This document shows, piece after piece, positions 1-9,800 of a DNA stretch of 64,000 nt. The DNA comes from Hafnia psychrotolerans (GTDB taxonomy: Bacteria; Pseudomonadota; Gammaproteobacteria; Enterobacterales; Enterobacteriaceae): NCBI RefSeq assembly GCF_014639435.1, contig NZ_BMFZ01000006.1, positions 1 through 64,000 on the forward strand, given 5' to 3'. Position numbers and translations under genes: made by a program. Each line of letters starts with the position of its first letter. The first letter of the stretch is position 1. Below the pieces are notes generated by a model. The model did no database searches. It saw only the letters and a list, made by a program, of their open reading frames with translations, and was not told the DNA's origin.

Positions 1-125
1 CGCGCAGAATATAACGAAGAACGTCCGCATAGCTCACTCGGTGATATGCCACCCGTTATCTATGCGAGGCAAAAACTGGCCGGAGATCCTCATTGGCGGT
101 GGTACTAAAAACCGGAGGGACTACA
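1..125 (+). mobile_element. Right end of an IS3-family insertion sequence (transposase OrfB C-terminus)
   Basis: Positions 1-108 encode the last 35 residues of an IS3-family OrfB transposase. The stretch YNEERPHSSLG followed by GDMPP is the hallmark of the C-terminal end of the DDE integrase domain in this family. The stop codon is at 106-108. The following 17 bases (ACCGGAGGGACTACA and neighbours) look like the terminal inverted repeat, which would place the element's end at about 125, finishing in CA as IS3 ends do. The left part of the element lies outside the window, so its full length and target duplication cannot be seen. The family call is firm; the subgroup and exact end are inferred. 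Confidence 0.8.
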
Positions 126-330
126 GATCCACAACACTAAAGATTTTACGGCCACGATGAACGGTGTCACCGTTAAGCAAGATGGTGCACGTAATCTGGG
201 GGAAGTGAAAGTTGGCGTTGAAGGGCAGCTAAATCCTCGCCTGAACCTGTGGGGCAATATCGGCGTTCAGGTTGGAGATAAAGGCTACAACGATGGTGCG
301 GCAATGGTTGGAGTAAAAGTTAACTTTTAA
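126..330 (+). pseudogene. Autotransporter beta-barrel C-terminus, truncated by the adjoining IS
   Basis: An open frame continues straight from the IS end to a stop at 328-330. It encodes about 67 residues typical of the last strands of a type V autotransporter translocator: GEVKVGVEGQLNPRLNLWGN, then NIGVQVGDKGYND and a terminal VGVKVNF ending in phenylalanine, the usual signal for BAM-mediated outer-membrane insertion. No start codon or passenger domain is present, so this is the 3' stub of a gene interrupted by the IS3-family insertion; the 5' part may lie upstream of the IS, outside the window. A terminator-like hairpin follows. Confidence 0.75.
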
Positions 331-337
331 CTGATGA

Positions 338-380
338 GGAGGCAAGCATATATTGGGGTTTGCCTCCTTCTCTCTTTTGT
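338..380 (+). terminator. Hairpin terminator after the autotransporter remnant
   Basis: GGAGGCAA (338-345) pairs perfectly with TTGCCTCC (360-367) across a 14-base loop and is followed by the pyrimidine-rich stretch TTCTCTCTTTTG. It lies a few bases downstream of the autotransporter stop, as a Rho-independent terminator would. Confidence 0.6.
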
Positions 381-576
381 GTGTTTTATTGCCTGCTGCA
401 ACAAAGTCCATCATTCTCATAGAATCCCTATTTTGAAGCTGTCGGTACACAAACGGAAAATTAGTCTAGCGCAAATGGTGTAAAGCAAAGCCGCTATTGG
501 TCATCGCCACTATGTCGCCATTCGCGAAGTGACATGATAGGGAAACATTGATTTTAAAGGGATATTTATCTAGAAA

Positions 577-622
577 AGAAAAAACCCACTAATCTTGAAC
601 CTAATGAGGCGGGATTAGCGGG
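577..622 (-). terminator. Probable terminator of ybjL (reverse strand)
   Basis: Read on the minus strand, CCCGCTAATCC and GATTAGTGGG form a stem (bases 612-622 with 585-594) followed by a T-run (complement of the A-tract at 577-584). It is about 140 bases past the ybjL stop. The remaining bases between 381 and 760 show no gene. Confidence 0.5.
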
Positions 623-760
623 CTCTCCAACGTGGGGACTTCAAAGAAAAGCAGTGGCATTAATTAAGACTGCCTTTCCTAAACAAAGTTCGTTCAATGC
701 GACATAAATTCAAAAAAATTATTGATTTTTTACTTCGCCATTATGAATCAGTGTGTTGCA

Positions 761-2443
761 TTATGCTCCGGGCCAGATTATCACGATAAGCGTACCGGCA
801 AGTGTCAGCAATACGTTAGCAATAGCATAGGTACCGGCATAACCAAGGGCAGGGATGTTACTGCGCGCGGTGTCGCTGATGATCTCCATCGCCGGGGCGC
901 AGGTGCGAGCGCCCATAATGGCACCGAACAGCAGTGCGCGATTCATGCGCAATACATAAGCTCCGAAGATAAAGCAAATCACCACCGGCACCAGGCTCAC
1001 AATCAGACCAGAAATCAGCATTTGACCGCCAATCACTCCCAGCCCCTGATTGATCCCCGCACCCGCACTCAGACCAACACCTGCCATAAATACCATCAGA
1101 CCGAATTCTTTCACCATATTCAGCGCGCCCTGCGGGATGTAGCCGAAGGTGGGATGGTTGGCACGTAGGAAGCCCAACATAATCCCGGCAAACAGTAATC
1201 CGGCGGCATTACCAATCCCAAAACTAAAGTTCTTAAACTGGAAGGTGATGAGACCAATCATCAGGCCAACAATAAAAAAGGCGCAGAAGGCCAGAAGATC
1301 GGTGACCTGGCTGTGGATCGAAATAAAACCAATGCGCTCAGCTACCGCTTTTACGCGGCGGGCGTCACCGCTGACCTGCAACACATCGCCTTTGTTGAGC
1401 ACGATGCTGTCATCAATAGGCATTTCAATCTGGCTGCGGATAACCCGGTTAAGGAAACAACCATGATCGGTCAGGTTAAGCTGACTGAGACGTTTACCGA
1501 CGGCACTGTTATTTTTGACGACAACCTCTTCGGTAACAATGCGCATGTCGAGCAAATCACGGTCAAACACCTCTTTACCGTTGCGGAAACTGGGGTCCAG
1601 ACGAGAGTGAGCATCGGGATAGCCAACCAGCGAGATCTCATCACCGACCTGCAACACTGCATCACCGTCCGGCGTCGCCAGGATGCCGTTGCGCCGAATA
1701 CGTTCGATATAACAGCCTGTTTGACGGTAAATACCCAGCTCACGCAGGTTCTTGCCATCGGCCCAGGCGACCAATTCCTGACCCACGCGATAGGCACGAA
1801 TAACCGGCAGATAAACTTTGCGTTGACTGTCGGTATCCAGGCCGCGTTCTCGGGCAATTTGCTGTGCACTGGTCGGTAAATCCTGATGCTGTAATTTTGG
1901 CAGGTATCGGGCGCCAAAAATCAGACTCACCAGCCCGATGAGATAAGTCAGCGCGTAACCGAGACTTAAATTATCCAGTTCCGTGCCGAGCAGTCTATTG
2001 CCGCCTAGTGTATTTCTGAGCGTATCCCCCGCGCCAACCAGCACCGGGGTGGAGGTCATCGAACCGGCTAACATACCGGCAGTAAGACCGATGTCCCAAC
2101 CGAAAAAACGCCCCAGCCCAAAGGCTAACAGCATGGCGCTTCCGACCATCACCAGCGCCAGCATCAGATAATTTTTGCCATCGCGGAAGAAAATCGAGAA
2201 AAAATTAGGCCCGGCTTCGACACCCACACAAAAAATAAACAGCATAAAACCGAGATTGAGCGCTTCGGTGTTAATGCTGAAGTGTTGTTGGCCAAGCAGT
2301 AGGGAAACGACTAACACGCCGATGGAATTTCCTAACTGGACGGAACCCAGGCGGATTTTCCCCAGGCAAAGCCCGAGCGCGAGCACGACAAATAACAACA
2401 GGATGTAATTCCCGTTTAACAGACTGACGACATTTATGTTCAC
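761..2443 (-). CDS. ybjL: Putative transporter YbjL (AspT/YidE-type antiporter family)
   Basis: The 560-residue product is an inner-membrane protein of the AspT-type antiporter family. It has two blocks of hydrophobic segments, roughly residues 5-190 and 380-560, each containing the glycine-rich signature seen as [13 protein letters not shown] and [10 protein letters not shown]. These flank two cytoplasmic RCK-C/TrkA-C modules at about residues 200-370. The length matches E. coli YbjL (561 residues). The start ATG at 2443 is followed by a hydrophobic first helix. The substrate in enterobacteria is unknown to me; the AspT relatives exchange aspartate and alanine. It is transcribed alone, separated from grxA by a strong hairpin. 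The family call is secure, the function inferred. Confidence 0.93.
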   Translation of the reverse strand: MNINVVSLLNGNYILLLFVVLALGLCLGKIRLGSVQLGNSIGVLVVSLLLGQQHFSINTEALNLGFMLFIFCVGVEAGPNFFSIFFRDGKNYLMLALVMVGSAMLLAFGLGRFFGWDIGLTAGMLAGSMTSTPVLVGAGDTLRNTLGGNRLLGTELDNLSLGYALTYLIGLVSLIFGARYLPKLQHQDLPTSAQQIARERGLDTDSQRKVYLPVIRAYRVGQELVAWADGKNLRELGIYRQTGCYIERIRRNGILATPDGDAVLQVGDEISLVGYPDAHSRLDPSFRNGKEVFDRDLLDMRIVTEEVVVKNNSAVGKRLSQLNLTDHGCFLNRVIRSQIEMPIDDSIVLNKGDVLQVSGDARRVKAVAERIGFISIHSQVTDLLAFCAFFIVGLMIGLITFQFKNFSFGIGNAAGLLFAGIMLGFLRANHPTFGYIPQGALNMVKEFGLMVFMAGVGLSAGAGINQGLGVIGGQMLISGLIVSLVPVVICFIFGAYVLRMNRALLFGAIMGARTCAPAMEIISDTARSNIPALGYAGTYAIANVLLTLAGTLIVIIWPGA

Positions 2444-2703
2444 AAGGATAACTTATTGTTTACCAACAAATTCTTGATATGAGAAGTGTAAGGGATAAAT
2501 TCGATTGCATTATATTTTAACCCCTAACTGAAAGGCTAATAATATAGTGGCTGACCATAACAACGCAATTTTTAACGTTATTTTAGCCACAGAATCGTTA
2601 TTCAGCCAGAGAAGATCCGGTAGAGACGCGTTGAAAGCCTGTTATGTGTCGTTGCGGCGCTTGCGGTACCTTCAGTAAACTCCCACACACGATCAAGATA
2701 GAT

Positions 2704-2758
2704 TACCCCCACACAGTAAAAAGGCGCTCAATGAGCGCCTTTTTACTGTGTGGGGGTA
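2704..2758. terminator. 27-bp perfect inverted repeat: strong terminator downstream of grxA
   Basis: Bases 2704-2730 are exactly complementary to 2732-2758. The core is AAAAAGGCGCTCA/TGAGCGCCTTTTT, extended outward by ACAGT and a run of five C/G pairs. The stem is flanked by T/A tracts in both directions, so it can act as a terminator on either strand; it lies just beyond the grxA stop. The rest of 2444-2703 shows no gene and would carry the ybjL promoter. Confidence 0.85.
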
Positions 2759-2764
2759 TCTGTA

Positions 2765-3031
2765 TTAAGACTGGAACAGAGCCAGATTTTCTTTTGCGTA
2801 GGCTTCAAAATCCGTGAAACCCCCGATGTGGGTGGAATCGACGAAAATCTGCGGAACGGTTTCAACCGGCTTGCCGACCGTTTTTTCAAGATCAGCTTTA
2901 GAAATGCCTTCAGCGTGGATATCAATATAACGGAAATTGAAATCATCACGTTCTTCAGTCAATTTTTCAGCCAACTCTTTTGCACGTACACAATAAGGAC
3001 AGCCAGGACGCCCGAAAATTACTGCAAACAT
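2765..3031 (-). CDS. grxA: Glutaredoxin 1
   Basis: This 88-residue cytosolic thiol-disulfide oxidoreductase uses glutathione to reduce ribonucleotide reductase and, in E. coli, oxidised OxyR. The active site GCPYC is at about residues 10-14, the cis-proline TVP is near residue 59, and the glutathione-binding GGFTD follows. The length is close to E. coli GrxA (85 residues). The start ATG at 3031 follows an AAGGAG-like site. Upstream, divergently oriented, lies nfsA, the arrangement found in E. coli (there with ybjC between; I see no convincing ybjC here). Confidence 0.96.
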   Translation of the reverse strand: MFAVIFGRPGCPYCVRAKELAEKLTEERDDFNFRYIDIHAEGISKADLEKTVGKPVETVPQIFVDSTHIGGFTDFEAYAKENLALFQS

Positions 3032-3345
3032 GGAGACTCCTTGATTTTTAATGCCATTAAAATGAAAGAACTAAAGTATGAGCTGCACCAATTATGTTAA
3101 GTGCGTCACATTTATTTATGGGCTTACTATGCCTGTTACAAATGCTAAAAAAAAGCAGGAAATTCCTTTCAGTCCCATCCATAGAACCTATCATTATGCT
3201 GACAAAGGATTTTTATTTGTGATCCCTACATCCGCGAAATGCAGCTTTTGTTGCAGCAATCAGTTTGCAGGCTATTGCAAAGCGCTGGCCGAGCATCAAT
3301 GATCAGGGTCAGTTGTTTATATTTTTTTCTGTCCAAGGATCTCCA
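3032..3345. promoter_or_regulatory. Divergent grxA/nfsA intergenic region
   Basis: This 314-base AT-rich stretch separates divergent grxA and nfsA and must hold both promoters. Open frames here, including a 74-residue one, lack family features and are not called. I could not pick out a convincing OxyR or MarA/SoxS box by eye. Confidence 0.4.
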
Positions 3346-4068
3346 ATGACACCCACTATCGAACTCCTGCGCGCTCACCGTTCTATTCGCTCATTTACCG
3401 ACCAGCCGTTGTCTGATGAGCAACGTGAAGCCATTATCGGCGCAGCGCAAGGCGCATCCACCTCCAGCTTTTTACAATGTGTATCAATTATTCGCATTAC
3501 CGATCTCTCCCTGCGCGAAAAGCTGGTGCAGTTCACTGGTGGTCAGAAGTATGTCGCCAGCGCCGCTGAGTTTTGGGTTTTCTGCGCTGATTTCAATCGA
3601 AATCAACAAATCAACCCCGAGGCTGAACTTGGTCTGGCCGAACAGTTGTTGCTGGGCTGTGTTGATACGGCGTTGATGGCGCAAAATGCGATGACAGCAG
3701 CAGAATCGCTGGGTCTGGGGGGCGTGTTCATTGGCGGTATTCGTAATCAGATTGATGAAGTGATAGCGTTGCTGAACTTGCCTAAATTTGTCATGCCTTT
3801 ATTTGGTTTTTGCATCGGTTACCCGGCGCAGGATCACCAGGTCAAACCGCGGATGCCGCAATCCTTGCTGGTGCATGAAAACAGTTATCAGCCGGTCGAC
3901 AAGCAGATTCTGGCCGAATATGACGACCAGCTAAACAGCTATTATCAGCAACGTGACAGCAATGCACGTCGTGACACCTGGAGTGACCTGATTATCCGTA
4001 CGCTGAAAAAAGAGCAGCGTCCGCATATGCTGGATGCTTTGCACAAACAAGGCTGGATAACGCGCTAA
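3346..4068 (+). CDS. nfsA: Oxygen-insensitive NADPH nitroreductase NfsA
   Basis: The product is 240 residues, the usual NfsA length. This FMN-dependent flavoreductase reduces nitroaromatics and quinones by two-electron steps using NADPH. The N-terminal [14 protein letters not shown] is the FMN-binding signature of the family, and the central [12 protein letters not shown] and C-terminal KPRMPQ segments are also typical. The start at 3346 was chosen over an upstream in-frame ATG at 3265 because it matches the family N-terminus and follows AAGGATCTCC. It is followed 17 bases later by rimK, forming an operon as in E. coli. Confidence 0.94.
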   Translation: MTPTIELLRAHRSIRSFTDQPLSDEQREAIIGAAQGASTSSFLQCVSIIRITDLSLREKLVQFTGGQKYVASAAEFWVFCADFNRNQQINPEAELGLAEQLLLGCVDTALMAQNAMTAAESLGLGGVFIGGIRNQIDEVIALLNLPKFVMPLFGFCIGYPAQDHQVKPRMPQSLLVHENSYQPVDKQILAEYDDQLNSYYQQRDSNARRDTWSDLIIRTLKKEQRPHMLDALHKQGWITR

Positions 4069-4085
4069 CGGCGACGGAGTGTCGG

Positions 4086-4988
4086 ATGAAAATAGCTATT
4101 CTTTCCCGTGATGGAAATTTGTATTCGTGCAAACGTCTGCGGGAGGCGGCGGAAAGCCGTGATCATGAGATCGATATTATCGATCCACTATCTTGCTATA
4201 TGAATATCAATCCGGCCGCACCCAGCGTGCATTACCAGGGACGCCAACTGGATAAATATCACGCGGTGATCCCGCGTATCGGCTCTACAACGACGTTTTA
4301 TGGCACTGCGGTACTGCGTCAGTTTGAAATGTTGGGCAGTTTTCCACTCAACGAATCGGTCGCCATTACTCGTGCGCGGGACAAACTGCGTTCAATGCAG
4401 ATCCTGGCGCGTGAAGGGATTGATTTGCCCACCACCGGTTTTGCTAACGCGCCTGACGATACCTCAGACCTGATTGCGCTGGTGGGCGGTGCGCCGTTGG
4501 TGGTGAAACTGGTCGAAGGGACGCAGGGTATTGGCGTGGTTCTCGCTGAGACACGTCAAGCGGCAGAGAGCGTCATTGATGCTTTTCGCGGTCTGAATGC
4601 GCATATTTTGGTACAGGAGTATATCCGCGAGGCACAAGGGCGCGACATTCGCTGTCTGGTGGTCGGTAAGCGGGTGGTGGGGGCGATTGAACGCCAGGCG
4701 AAGGCCGGCGATTTTCGCTCTAACCTACACCGGGGCGGCACGGCCAACAAGGTTGAGATCACCGCGCAAGAGAAGGCCATTGCGATCAAAGCGGCATCGA
4801 CTCTGGGGTTGGACGTAGCGGGTGTTGATATTTTGCGCTCAAACCGCGGGCCGCTGTTGATGGAGGTTAACGCCTCTCCTGGTCTGGAAGGCATTGAAAG
4901 TACCACGGGATTGGATATTGCCGGCATGATGATTGAGTACATCGAACATCGCGCGCGGCCGGGTTTTCGATTGAAATCAGGAGGGTGA
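4086..4988 (+). CDS. rimK: Ribosomal protein S6 glutamate ligase RimK
   Basis: This 300-residue ATP-grasp ligase adds glutamates to the C-terminus of ribosomal protein S6. The N-terminal [18 protein letters not shown], the central ATP-grasp core ([16 protein letters not shown] and VQEYI) and the C-terminal metal-binding [12 protein letters not shown] are all present. The length equals that of E. coli RimK. It begins 17 bases after nfsA and is probably co-transcribed with it. No oddities were seen. Confidence 0.96.
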   Translation: MKIAILSRDGNLYSCKRLREAAESRDHEIDIIDPLSCYMNINPAAPSVHYQGRQLDKYHAVIPRIGSTTTFYGTAVLRQFEMLGSFPLNESVAITRARDKLRSMQILAREGIDLPTTGFANAPDDTSDLIALVGGAPLVVKLVEGTQGIGVVLAETRQAAESVIDAFRGLNAHILVQEYIREAQGRDIRCLVVGKRVVGAIERQAKAGDFRSNLHRGGTANKVEITAQEKAIAIKAASTLGLDVAGVDILRSNRGPLLMEVNASPGLEGIESTTGLDIAGMMIEYIEHRARPGFRLKSGG

Positions 4989-5156
4989 CTTTCGATAACA
5001 ATGCCGTATAACGCATTCTATTAAGCAAATTGTTCATCAAGGGCGTTTTGGTCATGGCGTTGACTGACAATATTCCGTAAGCTATCGCCCCTTCGCGCCT
5101 CACCGGCGCGCTTTTCTGCGGTTAGATTTCACTGTTTTGAACTTATGAGGCATTTT

Positions 5157-5639
5157 ATGGATTCACTCATCGTCCCTGATTTAGCGTTGCTTCGGCGCTG
5201 GCTTGATCAGTTGGGCATTTCATTTTTCGAGTGTGATTCGTGTCAGGCTCTCCATTTGCCACATATGCAGAATTTTGACGGCGTATTTGATGCTAAATTG
5301 GATATTGTCGACAACGTCATTCTGTTTTCGGCACTGGCAGAAGTGAGACCTACTTCGCTTCTTCCGATCGTGGCTGACCTCAGCCAAATCAATGCCAGTT
5401 CGCTGACGGTGAAAGCCTTCGTCGATATTCAAGACGATAACTTACCGAAATTGATTGTCTGCCAGGCTTTGTCGATAGCCGTGGGTGTCACTCAGTCTCA
5501 GTTCGCGCATTTTCTGCAACAGGCAGAGGAACAGATGTCGATGATCATCCTTGAAGCGCATGCCAACGATATGCTGTTTACGGGTGAGGAAGAAGAGGGC
5601 GAACCGGTAGTCGGTCTGAGCATCCCGCTTCTGCACTAG
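5157..5639 (+). CDS. ybjN: YbjN family protein
   Basis: The 160-residue protein closely resembles E. coli YbjN, sharing FFECDSCQALHLPHMQNFDG and the central LTVKAFVDIQDDNLPK. YbjN has a chaperone-like fold and overexpression studies link it to repression of motility, biofilm and stress genes; its biochemical role is not settled. The start at 5157 was preferred to the ATG at 5145 because GAGG at 5147-5150 gives a proper ribosome-binding distance to the later ATG. It lies between rimK and ybjO as in E. coli. Confidence 0.93.
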   Translation: MDSLIVPDLALLRRWLDQLGISFFECDSCQALHLPHMQNFDGVFDAKLDIVDNVILFSALAEVRPTSLLPIVADLSQINASSLTVKAFVDIQDDNLPKLIVCQALSIAVGVTQSQFAHFLQQAEEQMSMIILEAHANDMLFTGEEEEGEPVVGLSIPLLH

Positions 5640-5697
5640 TATTCTTTCGTTACCACCCGATCATCTCTGTGAGCTGCTACAACCGGATAGGAAATAA

Positions 5698-6174
5698 TTG
5701 GGCAGAATGAGATTTCAATTTGTACCCGTACCCGTAATGATTGGCGCGTCGGCGATTGTGGCGACACGCTGTCTGGAATTCATTCTGCTGCTTGATGCTA
5801 TGGGGTTGGATGGCCTCATGGATTTCCTGCGCGCCAGCGCCAGTTCCTGGCTCAACAGTTTCATTCTGCTCGCCAGCCTGATTATCGTATTGGTGGAATG
5901 CCGTGCTGCTTATGCCATGATGCGCGGCCGTAACTGGGGGCGCTGGGCTTATATTGGCTGTCAGGCCGTGGTAGTCAGTTATATGCTGCTGGCCTCTTTT
6001 GATGGGGTTGGGCCAAAGATTTTCAGCTTTGATACCAACACGCAAGGGCAGTTTCTCTATGCCTTACTGATGCAAAAACTGCCCGATATCCTGGTGATGC
6101 TCCTATTGTTTGTACCACCCGCCAGCCGACGATTTTTTCTGCGCCGCAAAGCCGTGCTTCAGGCTGCACGGTGA
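5698..6174 (+). CDS. ybjO: DUF2593 inner-membrane protein YbjO
   Basis: The predicted product of about 158 residues has four hydrophobic segments and the C-terminal QKLPDILVMLLLFVPPASRR, closely matching the QKLPDMLILMLLFVP region of E. coli YbjO. Its function is unknown. Two starts are possible: TTG at 5698, 4 bases after AGGAA (5689-5693), or ATG at 5707, 13 bases after it. I give the TTG start on spacing grounds but with little confidence. It lies between ybjN and rlmC, the conserved order. Confidence 0.85.
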   Translation: MGRMRFQFVPVPVMIGASAIVATRCLEFILLLDAMGLDGLMDFLRASASSWLNSFILLASLIIVLVECRAAYAMMRGRNWGRWAYIGCQAVVVSYMLLASFDGVGPKIFSFDTNTQGQFLYALLMQKLPDILVMLLLFVPPASRRFFLRRKAVLQAAR

Positions 6175-6224
6175 TACACTTCGCGCCAACTTTTCTTCTG
6201 GTCTTCCAATAACGGTCATCTTTT

Positions 6225-7352
6225 ATGCATTGCGCACTTTATACCGCCGGGACTTGTCGTTCCTGTCAGTGGCTTGATAAACCCTACTCGCACCAGTTAG
6301 CTGATAAACAGCAGAATCTGGGGCAGTTGCTCAATGGTCTTCCGGTCAGGGAGTGGTGCGAGCCAGTCACCAGCGCGGAAAGTGCGTTTCGAAATAAAGC
6401 CAAAATGGTCGTCAGCGGCAGCGTTGAACGGCCGCTATTGGGCATGCTTCATCGCGACGGTACGCCGGTTGACTTGTGTGACTGTCCGCTTTATCCGGCC
6501 AGTTTCTCCGCGGTGTTTACCCGACTAAAAAGCTTTATCGCCCGCGCCGGGCTAACGCCTTACCACGTCGCACGTAAACGCGGTGAACTTAAATTTCTGC
6601 TGCTGAGCGAAAGTCAGAAAACCGGTGACATGATGCTGCGCTTCGTGTTGCGTTCGGAAACCAAACTGGCCCAGCTGCGGGCAGCATTGCCGTGGTTACA
6701 TCAACAACTGCCGCAATTGAAGGTGATTTCGGCCAATATTCAGCCGGTGCATATGGCCATCCTCGAAGGTGATCTGGAGATCCCGCTGACGGCACAACAA
6801 GCGCTGGAAGAGGAATTTAATCACGTACCGCTGTTTATCCGACCGCAAAGTTTCTTCCAGACGAATCCTCAGGTTGCTGCCGCGCTTTATGCCACGGCGC
6901 GCGAATGGGTGACCGATCTTAATATCAGCAGTATGTGGGATCTATTTTGCGGAGTCGGTGGCTTTGGCCTGCACTGCGCCACGCCTGAAATGAAACTGAC
7001 GGGGATTGAAATTAGTGCTGAAGCGATTGCTTGTGCGCGTGAATCGGCGATAAGACTGGGATTAAAGCACGTAGAGTTCCAGGCGCTGGACTCAACGGGG
7101 TTTGCTACCGGCAAAGGCGAAGTGCCAGACCTGGTGCTGGTCAATCCGCCGCGGCGTGGTATCGGCAACGAACTCTGCGATTATCTCAGTCGCATGGCAC
7201 CGCAGACCCTGCTTTATTCCAGCTGTAATGCACAAACGATGGCGAAAGATCTGCTTCTATTGCCTGATTATCAGATCGAACGCGTGCAGTTGTTCGACAT
7301 GTTCCCTCACACCGCACACTATGAAGTCCTGACGCTGCTTTCACGACGCTGA
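6225..7352 (+). CDS. rlmC: 23S rRNA (uracil-747-C5)-methyltransferase RlmC
   Basis: The 375-residue SAM-dependent enzyme methylates U747 of 23S rRNA. The N-terminus carries the iron-sulfur cluster cysteines C3, C11 and C14, with a further CDC near residue 84. The C-terminal half holds the Rossmann SAM site [12 protein letters not shown], the NPPRRG motif and the catalytic cysteine in YSSCN. The length matches E. coli RlmC (375). It converges on fliR with only 11 bases between the stops and no obvious terminator there. Confidence 0.96.
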   Translation: MHCALYTAGTCRSCQWLDKPYSHQLADKQQNLGQLLNGLPVREWCEPVTSAESAFRNKAKMVVSGSVERPLLGMLHRDGTPVDLCDCPLYPASFSAVFTRLKSFIARAGLTPYHVARKRGELKFLLLSESQKTGDMMLRFVLRSETKLAQLRAALPWLHQQLPQLKVISANIQPVHMAILEGDLEIPLTAQQALEEEFNHVPLFIRPQSFFQTNPQVAAALYATAREWVTDLNISSMWDLFCGVGGFGLHCATPEMKLTGIEISAEAIACARESAIRLGLKHVEFQALDSTGFATGKGEVPDLVLVNPPRRGIGNELCDYLSRMAPQTLLYSSCNAQTMAKDLLLLPDYQIERVQLFDMFPHTAHYEVLTLLSRR

Positions 7353-7363
7353 TAGCCCACAGG

Positions 7364-8146
7364 TCATCCTGCCAGTTGGCTTAATATCAATAGCAGTTTG
7401 TCGAACACCTCGCTGAAGAGATGTTCGCAGAAGGGAGCGATCAGCGGCATCATCATGCCAATCGACAAGATACCGACACTCAGCGTCACCGGGAAGCCGA
7501 TGACGAACACGGATAGCTGCGGTGTCACGCGGTTAAGCACACCGAGCGCCATATTGATGGTCAGCAATACCGTGACGATGGGCAGTGCCAGCATCAGGCC
7601 ACTACTGAAAACGATACTGCCGCCTTTGGCCAGCGCCATAAAACCGTTGCCATTGAGTGGGTGCGAACGGATGGGCAGGGTTTGGAAACTGTCTGACAGT
7701 ATTGAAATCAGCCACAAGTGGCCGTTGAAACTCAGAAACAGCAGCACCGCCAACAGGTTCAGGAGCTGCGCCAGAATGGGCGTGTTGAGGCGGCTGCTAG
7801 GATCGAAGAAGGTGGCAAACGAGATACCCATCTGTAGGCCGATAATTTCCCCTGCCATGCGCACAGCAGAAAACGCCAGTTGCATGGTCAGTCCCATCGC
7901 GGTACCGATAATAATTTGCTGTGCGGCCAGCCACAGGGCGCCGCTTGAGAACATAGGAACCTCAATGGGGGGCAAGCCGGGAGCAATCAGAAAGGTGATC
8001 ATCAGCCCAAGGCCGATTTTAACGCGCTTTGGCACCTGCTTTTCGCTCGTGACCGGCGCAGTACTGATCAGCGCCAGAATGCGCAGCAGCGGCCAGAAAT
8101 ACAGACTCAGCCAGCCGGCCAGTTGGGTGCTGTCAAAAGAGATCAT
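7364..8146 (-). CDS. fliR: Flagellar export gate protein FliR
   Basis: This 260-residue integral membrane protein forms the type III export gate with FliP and FliQ, inside the MS-ring. It has about six hydrophobic segments and the family features [20 protein letters not shown] near residue 30 and [18 protein letters not shown] at the C-terminus. It starts 3 bases after the fliQ stop, so translation is probably coupled. It is the last gene of the minus-strand fliLMNOPQR run. Confidence 0.95.
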   Translation of the reverse strand: MISFDSTQLAGWLSLYFWPLLRILALISTAPVTSEKQVPKRVKIGLGLMITFLIAPGLPPIEVPMFSSGALWLAAQQIIIGTAMGLTMQLAFSAVRMAGEIIGLQMGISFATFFDPSSRLNTPILAQLLNLLAVLLFLSFNGHLWLISILSDSFQTLPIRSHPLNGNGFMALAKGGSIVFSSGLMLALPIVTVLLTINMALGVLNRVTPQLSVFVIGFPVTLSVGILSIGMMMPLIAPFCEHLFSEVFDKLLLILSQLAG

Positions 8147-8149
8147 CGG

Positions 8150-8419
8150 TTAGCCGATAATATAGGGCAGGCTGGTAAACAGCGTACGCATGTAGTCCAG
8201 CAGCAGGTTAAGCATCCACGGACCGGCGATCACGATAGTGGCAACCACAGCCAGGATCTTAGGGATAAAGGACAGTGTTTGTTCGTTAATCTGCGTTGCT
8301 GCCTGCAACAGGCTGACGATAAGCCCGGTGACCAGTGCAGCCAGCAGTAAAGGTGCAGCCACGGCCAGTGCAATTCTCATTGCCTGATTACCCATCGCCA
8401 TCACCGATTCAGGAGTCAT
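8150..8419 (-). CDS. fliQ: Flagellar export gate protein FliQ
   Basis: The 89-residue protein has two transmembrane helices (about 16-38 and 50-76) and the conserved QAATQINEQTLSFIPKI loop between them. It assembles in four copies with FliP and FliR into the export gate. The length equals that of E. coli FliQ. Unusually, it is separated from fliP by about 197 bases holding a repeat element, whereas fliP and fliQ are normally almost adjacent. An AAGGA-type site precedes the start. Confidence 0.96.
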   Translation of the reverse strand: MTPESVMAMGNQAMRIALAVAAPLLLAALVTGLIVSLLQAATQINEQTLSFIPKILAVVATIVIAGPWMLNLLLDYMRTLFTSLPYIIG

Positions 8420-8439
8420 AGGATTCTCTTAAGGATTAG

Positions 8440-8610
8440 TCTGCATGGGCGAGCTTACTTGCCATTTTAAATCCGGGCAGTGCTCGGAATCCTCACGTAC
8501 TCATGTACGCTACGGTTCCTCTGCGCTGGCCGTCTTCAAACTGACTGCGACGCTGACGCCCAACCGTCGTGAAAACAAGGCTGACGCCCAGTCTTCGGGA
8601 AAACAGCGCT
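8440..8610. repeat. Interspersed repeat-like element inserted between fliP and fliQ
   Basis: This 197-base gap contains an imperfect hairpin, GAATCCTCACGTAC (8488-8501 region) against GTACGCTACGGTTC, joined by a short TCAT loop. It is followed by an imperfect direct repeat with GCTGACGCCCA at 8552-8562 and 8580-8590. There is no plausible ORF. The hairpin with its CCTCTGCGCTG extension resembles intergenic repeats common in Serratia/Rahnella-type genomes; that is recollection, not a search. No second copy was found in this window. Confidence 0.55.
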
Positions 8611-8616
8611 GGAAAC

Positions 8617-9363
8617 TTAACTATAAAAACTCTGTGCCAGCGAGCCAAGCAGCAGTTGCCAGCCGTCGACCAGAACAAACAGCATCAGTTTGAACGGGAG
8701 CGAGATGGTGGCGGGTGGCACCATCATCATCCCCAATGCCATCAGCACGCTGGCGATCACCAGGTCAATGATCATAAATGGAATAAAGACAGTGAAGCCT
8801 ATCTGGAACGCCGTTTTCAGTTCGCTGGTGACATAGGCCGGTAACAGGATACGCATAGGTACTGCTTCCGGGCCAGCCAGAGGCGGTAAATGGGCTAAGC
8901 GGGCATACAGAGCCAGATCGCTTTCGCGGGTCTGACGCAGCATAAACTGCCGCAGCGGCTCAGCCCCTTTGTCCATGGCGACCTGCATACTGATTTTATC
9001 TTCACTAAACGGCTGATAGGCATCAGTGTAGATTTTATCGAACACCGGTGACATAACAAAAAAGGTCAGAAACAACGCCAGACCCAGCATGACCTGATTG
9101 GGGGGTGCCGAAGGGGTGCCGAGGGCATTACGTAACAAGCCGAGCACAATAATGATGCGAGTAAAGCTGGTACACATCAGCAGCATGGCGGGGAGCAGCG
9201 TTAAGGTGGTGATAAACACCAGCGTCTGCACCGGTAAAGACCAGCTCTGGGTACCGTTGGACAACTGCTGGCTGATGATCCCCGGCAGTTGCGCGAAGGC
9301 GGCCGGGCAGACCAGTAACAGCACCGGCAGCAGCCAGCGTAAAGAAGATTTCAGCGAACTCAT
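8617..9363 (-). CDS. fliP: Flagellar export gate protein FliP
   Basis: The 248-residue protein has a cleavable signal peptide (residues 1-24, ending AAFAQ), about four transmembrane segments and a large periplasmic loop. Family signatures are [18 protein letters not shown] near residue 65 and the C-terminal [19 protein letters not shown]. Five copies form the core of the export gate with FliQ and FliR. The start overlaps the fliO stop by 4 bases (ATGA). Confidence 0.96.
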   Translation of the reverse strand: MSSLKSSLRWLLPVLLLVCPAAFAQLPGIISQQLSNGTQSWSLPVQTLVFITTLTLLPAMLLMCTSFTRIIIVLGLLRNALGTPSAPPNQVMLGLALFLTFFVMSPVFDKIYTDAYQPFSEDKISMQVAMDKGAEPLRQFMLRQTRESDLALYARLAHLPPLAGPEAVPMRILLPAYVTSELKTAFQIGFTVFIPFMIIDLVIASVLMALGMMMVPPATISLPFKLMLFVLVDGWQLLLGSLAQSFYS

Positions 9364-9800
9364 GCCTTATTTCCCGGACGTTTTAACACTTTTTTTAGCA
9401 GTTGACCGAAGTCAGTGGGTTTTTGTGACGCTGTCACCTCATCCGCTGTCGTCACTACCGGTGGTGCGCTCAGCGTATGCAACGGAGTGATCTGATGTGA
9501 GGTCACGCCAAGCACCAGCCAGGTGTTGTCCACTTCGACCACCACGACTTTTTCACCTCGTCCTACCTGACAACTGGCGGTCACCTTGAGCAGCTTGTTG
9601 TTCTTTGACTGTGGCGCAAAACCCGTACGTTTCGCCACCCAGCCGATAAACAAAATCAGCAGCAAAATCCCCCCCAGTACCGTGCTGACCTGTGTCAGTA
9701 CTGCACTGGTAGGAATGGCCGGAGCCGCTTGCTGTACGGCCGTGTGCGGTGCAGACGGCGTAAGGTAAGGGGAATCCGGACTGGCGGGTGTGTTACTCAT
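9360..9800 (-). CDS. fliO: Flagellar biogenesis protein FliO
   Basis: The 146-residue protein has one transmembrane helix (about residues 38-58) followed by a cytoplasmic domain with [20 protein letters not shown], the FliO family core. It assists assembly and stability of FliP in the export gate. The N-terminal segment, rich in Pro, Ala and Ser, is variable. It shares one base with the fliN stop (TAATG) and overlaps fliP by 4 bases. Confidence 0.93.
   Translation of the reverse strand: MSNTPASPDSPYLTPSAPHTAVQQAAPAIPTSAVLTQVSTVLGGILLLILFIGWVAKRTGFAPQSKNNKLLKVTASCQVGRGEKVVVVEVDNTWLVLGVTSHQITPLHTLSAPPVVTTADEVTASQKPTDFGQLLKKVLKRPGNKA

Noticed and set aside
722-1168. 148-residue plus-strand ORF opposite ybjL
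   Set aside because: Shadow of the 3' half of ybjL; composition is rich in His and Thr, as expected from antisense reading.
3265-3345. Earlier ATG start for nfsA
   Set aside because: The extra 27 residues are not part of the NfsA family; the ATG at 3346 has a proper ribosome site and matches the family N-terminus.
7398-8153. 251-residue plus-strand ORF opposite fliR
   Set aside because: It is the exact antisense shadow of fliR; the minus-strand product has all FliR signatures and the plus-strand frame has none.
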